Assembly (NCBI GenBank): GCA_035578905.1
Contig: JAQJVL010002599.1
Span: forward strand, 26,284 to 90,283
Reading direction: 5' to 3'
Source of the DNA: Stictocephala bisonia
Lineage: Eukaryota; Arthropoda; Insecta; Hemiptera; Membracidae
DNA: 64,000 nucleotides
Positions 60,589 through 64,000 of the stretch are shown in pieces; within the stretch, counting starts at the first letter, position 1; every line of letters begins with the position of its first letter. The position numbers and the translations under genes were made by a program. Below the pieces are notes generated by a model. It saw only the letters and a program-made list of their open reading frames with translations, searched no databases and had not been told where the DNA came from.

Positions 60589-60835
60589 GAATTTGAAATT
60601 TTCAATGTTAAAAACTCCTTTACAACATTATTGTTTTGTACTATTGCGTAGATGATAAATATTGACAAATCTTACACATGTATAAATAATTATTAAAGCA
60701 TATAAATTTCTTTATTAAAAAACAAAACAAAAATGGTTTATAAATGTATAACAACATTCATTGATTTTTGTACTGCAAAATTTAGCAGCAAGCAATAATT
60801 TTGGTTTTAGTTTAGATGTGTTAGTGGTCTTACTT

Positions 60836-60932
60836 TGATGGCCCATTGGGAAGTATTGTCTATGCAGGAGTAATAGTTCCAATATAGATAACGGTCGTTA
60901 CATGAGGACGTAAATCACCCTTATCCATGAAT
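60836..60932. repeat. Dispersed ~100-bp repeat, copy 2
   Basis: Partner of 36838-36942, in the same orientation. It shares CCAATATAGATAACGGTCGT and the GGACGTAAATCA-CCTTATCCATG block. The left arm of the hairpin seen in copy 1 is mutated here (GTAATAGTT for GTTATCTGT). Confidence 0.65.
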
Positions 60933-63599
60933 AGCTGCAAAGAGTAGTAGCTTAGTAGTCATATGGATAGTAAACGTATCGATTTTATATTTCGATTAAT
61001 AAAAATTATATTAAGGTGTTTCCAGACATGTTAGAAAAGAGCCTGCATAATTATATAATGTACCTCTTAATAATACTAGAAAAGAGATTTAATATATCTA
61101 TATGCTTGTGAATTTAAATATACATTAATACTTTCGTAATAAAGTGAACTTTAATGGGATACTGCTACTGTTAAGTTATCGATGGTGGTGGCAGTTAAAT
61201 ATTATTTAATCTAATTACTTTAATAAATTAAAACATATATGCTCGCTATAATGAATTTTTGTTAATTCAGACAAAAGATTGACTTTTAATCACTGTAACA
61301 TAATTACAATTATTCTTATTGGGGATGATAATTTGTAAAAATAAATGGCACTATTCCAACTACCTCATTTTGTTATTAATTAGTATTATTATTATTGAAT
61401 TAACATTATTGAAATGGTAACATTTATTTTTATAATTTATTGCTACATGAGGTGGTTTTGTTCCACAAAACATGGAGAATTAATATATCGATTTATGTGT
61501 AAATTTACTTTATTTCTAATGCCTTAAGGCATCTCATCTTTACATTTGTATATATAACTGTAATTAATGATATAAAAGTTTATTCTTAATTATTCATGTT
61601 TTCTTACACTTCTGTTCGTTATTAAAATACAACAATAATAATAATGTAAACATGGTTTGTCATGAAATATATACGTCCAAAAAAAATATAAGGTTTTATA
61701 TAAAAAAGCTGTACAGGCCACATTTCTTCGTCTTTATAGTGAAATAACCTTACTCAGAAGAAGAATTACTAAAGTACATTGGGTCAACAGGAATTTATTG
61801 GTTCAATATATATTTATTCACTAACTGTAAAACCAATACTAACACGTCACGCATCCATCAAACTTACAGTACAGTTATATCTGTTTTATGCTGATGATAT
61901 ATTTTTTAACTCTCAGAGTTTATGCCAGTACAGTTTGAATCATGCATTTTGAATATTCGCCAAAACTTAAATTGCATAACTAAAAATACATGGTTATTGA
62001 AAATAATAATGTGAAAGAGCAAATGAGTAATGATTTACTACAACAGTTATGACTAGCTTTTCACCACGCGATGATCCTTTATATTACAAGTCTCCACATA
62101 CAAGTTTTTTATAGTTAATGTTAATTGTGGTTTCGGGATGGAGTCATGTATGTAATTTTTATTAAAAAGTAAAGAAAATATATATTTTTAAGTGGCGTGG
62201 TAATTATTGTTTATAATTTTTATTATTATTTTTTTAAACTGTAGGAAATGTGTGATTATCATTACTGATTTAAGGTAAAATTGATTAAATTATGTAGTAA
62301 AATATCATTAAATTAAATGTTAAATTGTTGATTACATTTTTTTACTAATGTACATTTATTATATTATTTATTAGATGGAATCAACTTTAAAACACAAATT
62401 TTGACATAATTACAAATATTGTTATAAAGAAAATACAAATAATACCACTTAATCTAAATATTACTGATTTTTTTGCAAGATAATTACGAATGAAATTATG
62501 CTGCCATGTTGCCAAATAATGGACTCGTTACGTCATCTATGATTCGTCTCACTTCATCTTTCCCACGACGGCCCATACAAAAAAAATCATCGGTCTACCC
62601 ACAAGTTAAAAAATACCTGTTGCTGACCCAATACGATTCCAGCTCCAAGACACATAGAACTTACTTTAAATTATTGGAGAACAATTTTTTTAGATAATTA
62701 TCATGTGTTTAAATTTAAAATATGTGCAATAATTTAAAATAACTATTGATATAAATTAATAACATCCTACAGTAAAAGTTATATTTCTTTTTAACAATGA
62801 CAATTGAAGTTTTCTCAGTAGGCAATTTAAACTCATAACATATATAAAAAGTAACGACTGAAAAAGATTATTTTTTGCAATTTATGTTCAATTTCCCGTA
62901 TATAGATAAAATCGTTGGTATTTTATAATACAAAGTAACTGTGTATTATTATAATGATAGTTAGACACTCATTATAGATTATAGTAATTTTTCCTTTTAG
63001 ATAACTAGGACGTTTTTAGGTCGTAAGCTTTGATTAAATAAATTATTTCCAATATTGATTGTTATTACGATTGTTACGATCTACATGACAACTTAAGTTA
63101 CAGCGATATCAACATACATCATATGGATAGGAACGTAAAGAATAATGTTATGTGATTTATAACTGATAACACTGGATTTGTTTAAGCATTTTTGGAGTCC
63201 TTAATCACAAGAAGGTAATTAAAACTATGAGGATTTTTATTATTATTTTTTAGTTTAACTCATCTAAATAATTATTATTTCCAAATAAAAAATGGCTAAT
63301 TAAAAACTCACATATTTTAACTTTTAATAGTTCAATATTTTTATAATAACACATAAGCAAGCATGATTAGTAAACTTAAAGATTAGTATAATTTTTTTGT
63401 ATACACATTATGATGCTTTTTAATCTAAATGATCTGTAACTATATAATAAACATTTTACAGATACTATATATAAAGACGCCTCAAGAATAAACATTTATA
63501 ACATATATTCTTCCTTATACTTTATTAAGTGAATCAGTTTAAGCTAATTTATTAGTAATTCAGCCAGTCTCCACCACTACACATGTTACTATTATTCGC
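60933..63599. other. AT-rich stretch, nothing recognised
   Basis: No supportable gene. The frame at 62506-62697 starts with an ATG and has some protein-like character, but it is preceded by a stop only 15 bp upstream and has no known motif. Confidence 0.45.
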
Positions 63600-63607
63600 T
63601 GATATCA

Positions 63608-63675
63608 GTTTCAGCCATAACCAGTGAGGATGACACATCACAACATGAACGAAACGTCTGGTTATCTTGTAGATA
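63608..63675 (+). ncRNA. Hammerhead-like core motif, possibly Penelope-like
   Basis: TGAGGATGACAC is followed, after about 17 bases, by CGAAACGT. The pair is flanked by ATAACCAG (63617-63624) and its perfect complement CTGGTTAT (63657-63664). GTGAGGA departs from the ribozyme core CTGANGA at its first base. The layout, with arms directly flanking both boxes, is not a complete three-stem hammerhead. It resembles eroded motifs of Penelope-like elements and the block at 18063-18350. Confidence 0.3.
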
Positions 63676-64000
63676 ATGTAGATCACATTGAAAAATATAG
63701 GTTGTTACTGGAAAATATAGGTTATAACTATGAAACCGTCCATGTACGCATAAGATTTAAGATTATAGTTAGTTTTAATTTAGTTTTGCTTATTTTATAT
63801 ACATGCATAAATATAAATATGCATATTTCATAATGAAAAATGATCAAGGAAAGCAATGGTGTGATTGGAGATTTCATAGACCTCTTAGTTTTTTAGTAAA
63901 CAACCTGCAAACTCGGGTGCACATAATTTTTTCGCCAACAGTAGTCACTTCAGCTTGTTCAGGAGATACAAAAAGGGGGATGAAAAGAGGTGCAGAGAGG
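63676..64000. other. Right edge of window, nothing recognised
   Basis: AT-rich sequence turning somewhat GC-richer after 63900. Nothing can be assigned before the window ends. Confidence 0.45.

Noticed and set aside
62506..62697. 63-codon ORF with some protein-like residues
   Set aside because: A stop lies 15 bp upstream in frame, no acceptor fits the frame and no motif was recognised.
1..64000. CRISPR arrays, operons, prophage or bacterial-type systems
   Set aside because: No regularly spaced short repeats with unique spacers, no closely packed long ORFs and no ribosome-binding-site pattern. The minisatellites lack spacers.

Overview
The window looks like intergenic or intronic DNA from an AT-rich animal genome, most likely an arthropod. 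Three things point there. There are no bacterial-style gene arrays or long host ORFs. TA, T and C simple repeats are abundant. The coding remains belong to non-LTR retrotransposons of RTE-like, Jockey-like and R1-like type, and the R1 clade is characteristic of arthropods. I cannot name the species from sequence alone. I see no complete host protein-coding gene. The best host-gene candidates are two exon-sized reading frames with plausible splice acceptors (31636-31902 and 60470-60588) and one unrecognised minus-strand ORF (33471-33752).

Layout. 1-2.4 kb: a 5'-truncated RTE-like LINE with a long uninterrupted reverse-transcriptase C-terminus (348 codons from its first Met), sitting between two TA microsatellites. 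5.3-7.4 kb: three tRNA-derived SINE-type copies. 9.5-16.9 kb: a tandem duplication of a ~3.7 kb unit, non-coding as far as I can see, with a diverged repeat inside each copy. 17.8-18.4 kb: a SINE next to a repeat with a hammerhead-like core of the kind seen in Penelope-like elements. 19.2-20.4 kb: a minisatellite with an exact 102-bp period, much richer in GC than its surroundings, whose minus strand is open with a 34-residue periodicity. 26.3-26.8 kb: a ~36-38 bp CCACCC/ACGTAC minisatellite that matches the tail of one SINE type and also occurs alone elsewhere. 33.9-34.4 kb: the C-terminal relic of another LINE. 41.7-43.1 kb: a 100-bp tandem duplication, then a 720-bp foldback MITE with ~270-bp inverted arms and TA target duplications. 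45.5-47.0 kb: a decayed Jockey-like LINE with a TTGAT-type tail. 56.1-57.3 kb: an R1-like LINE relic. 58.1-59.3 kb: a possible hAT-like relic next to clusters of CGATA motifs.

The SINEs are the recurring theme. At least four tRNA-like heads occur (A, B, C, D). Heads A and B share the same 3' tail module, and some B copies carry a different CCACCC tail. This modular exchange, and the way one tail has become a free-standing minisatellite, is the most interesting biology I can support. I found no convincing new defence, operon-like or enzymatic system. The long stretches between features are AT-rich with many stops in all frames.
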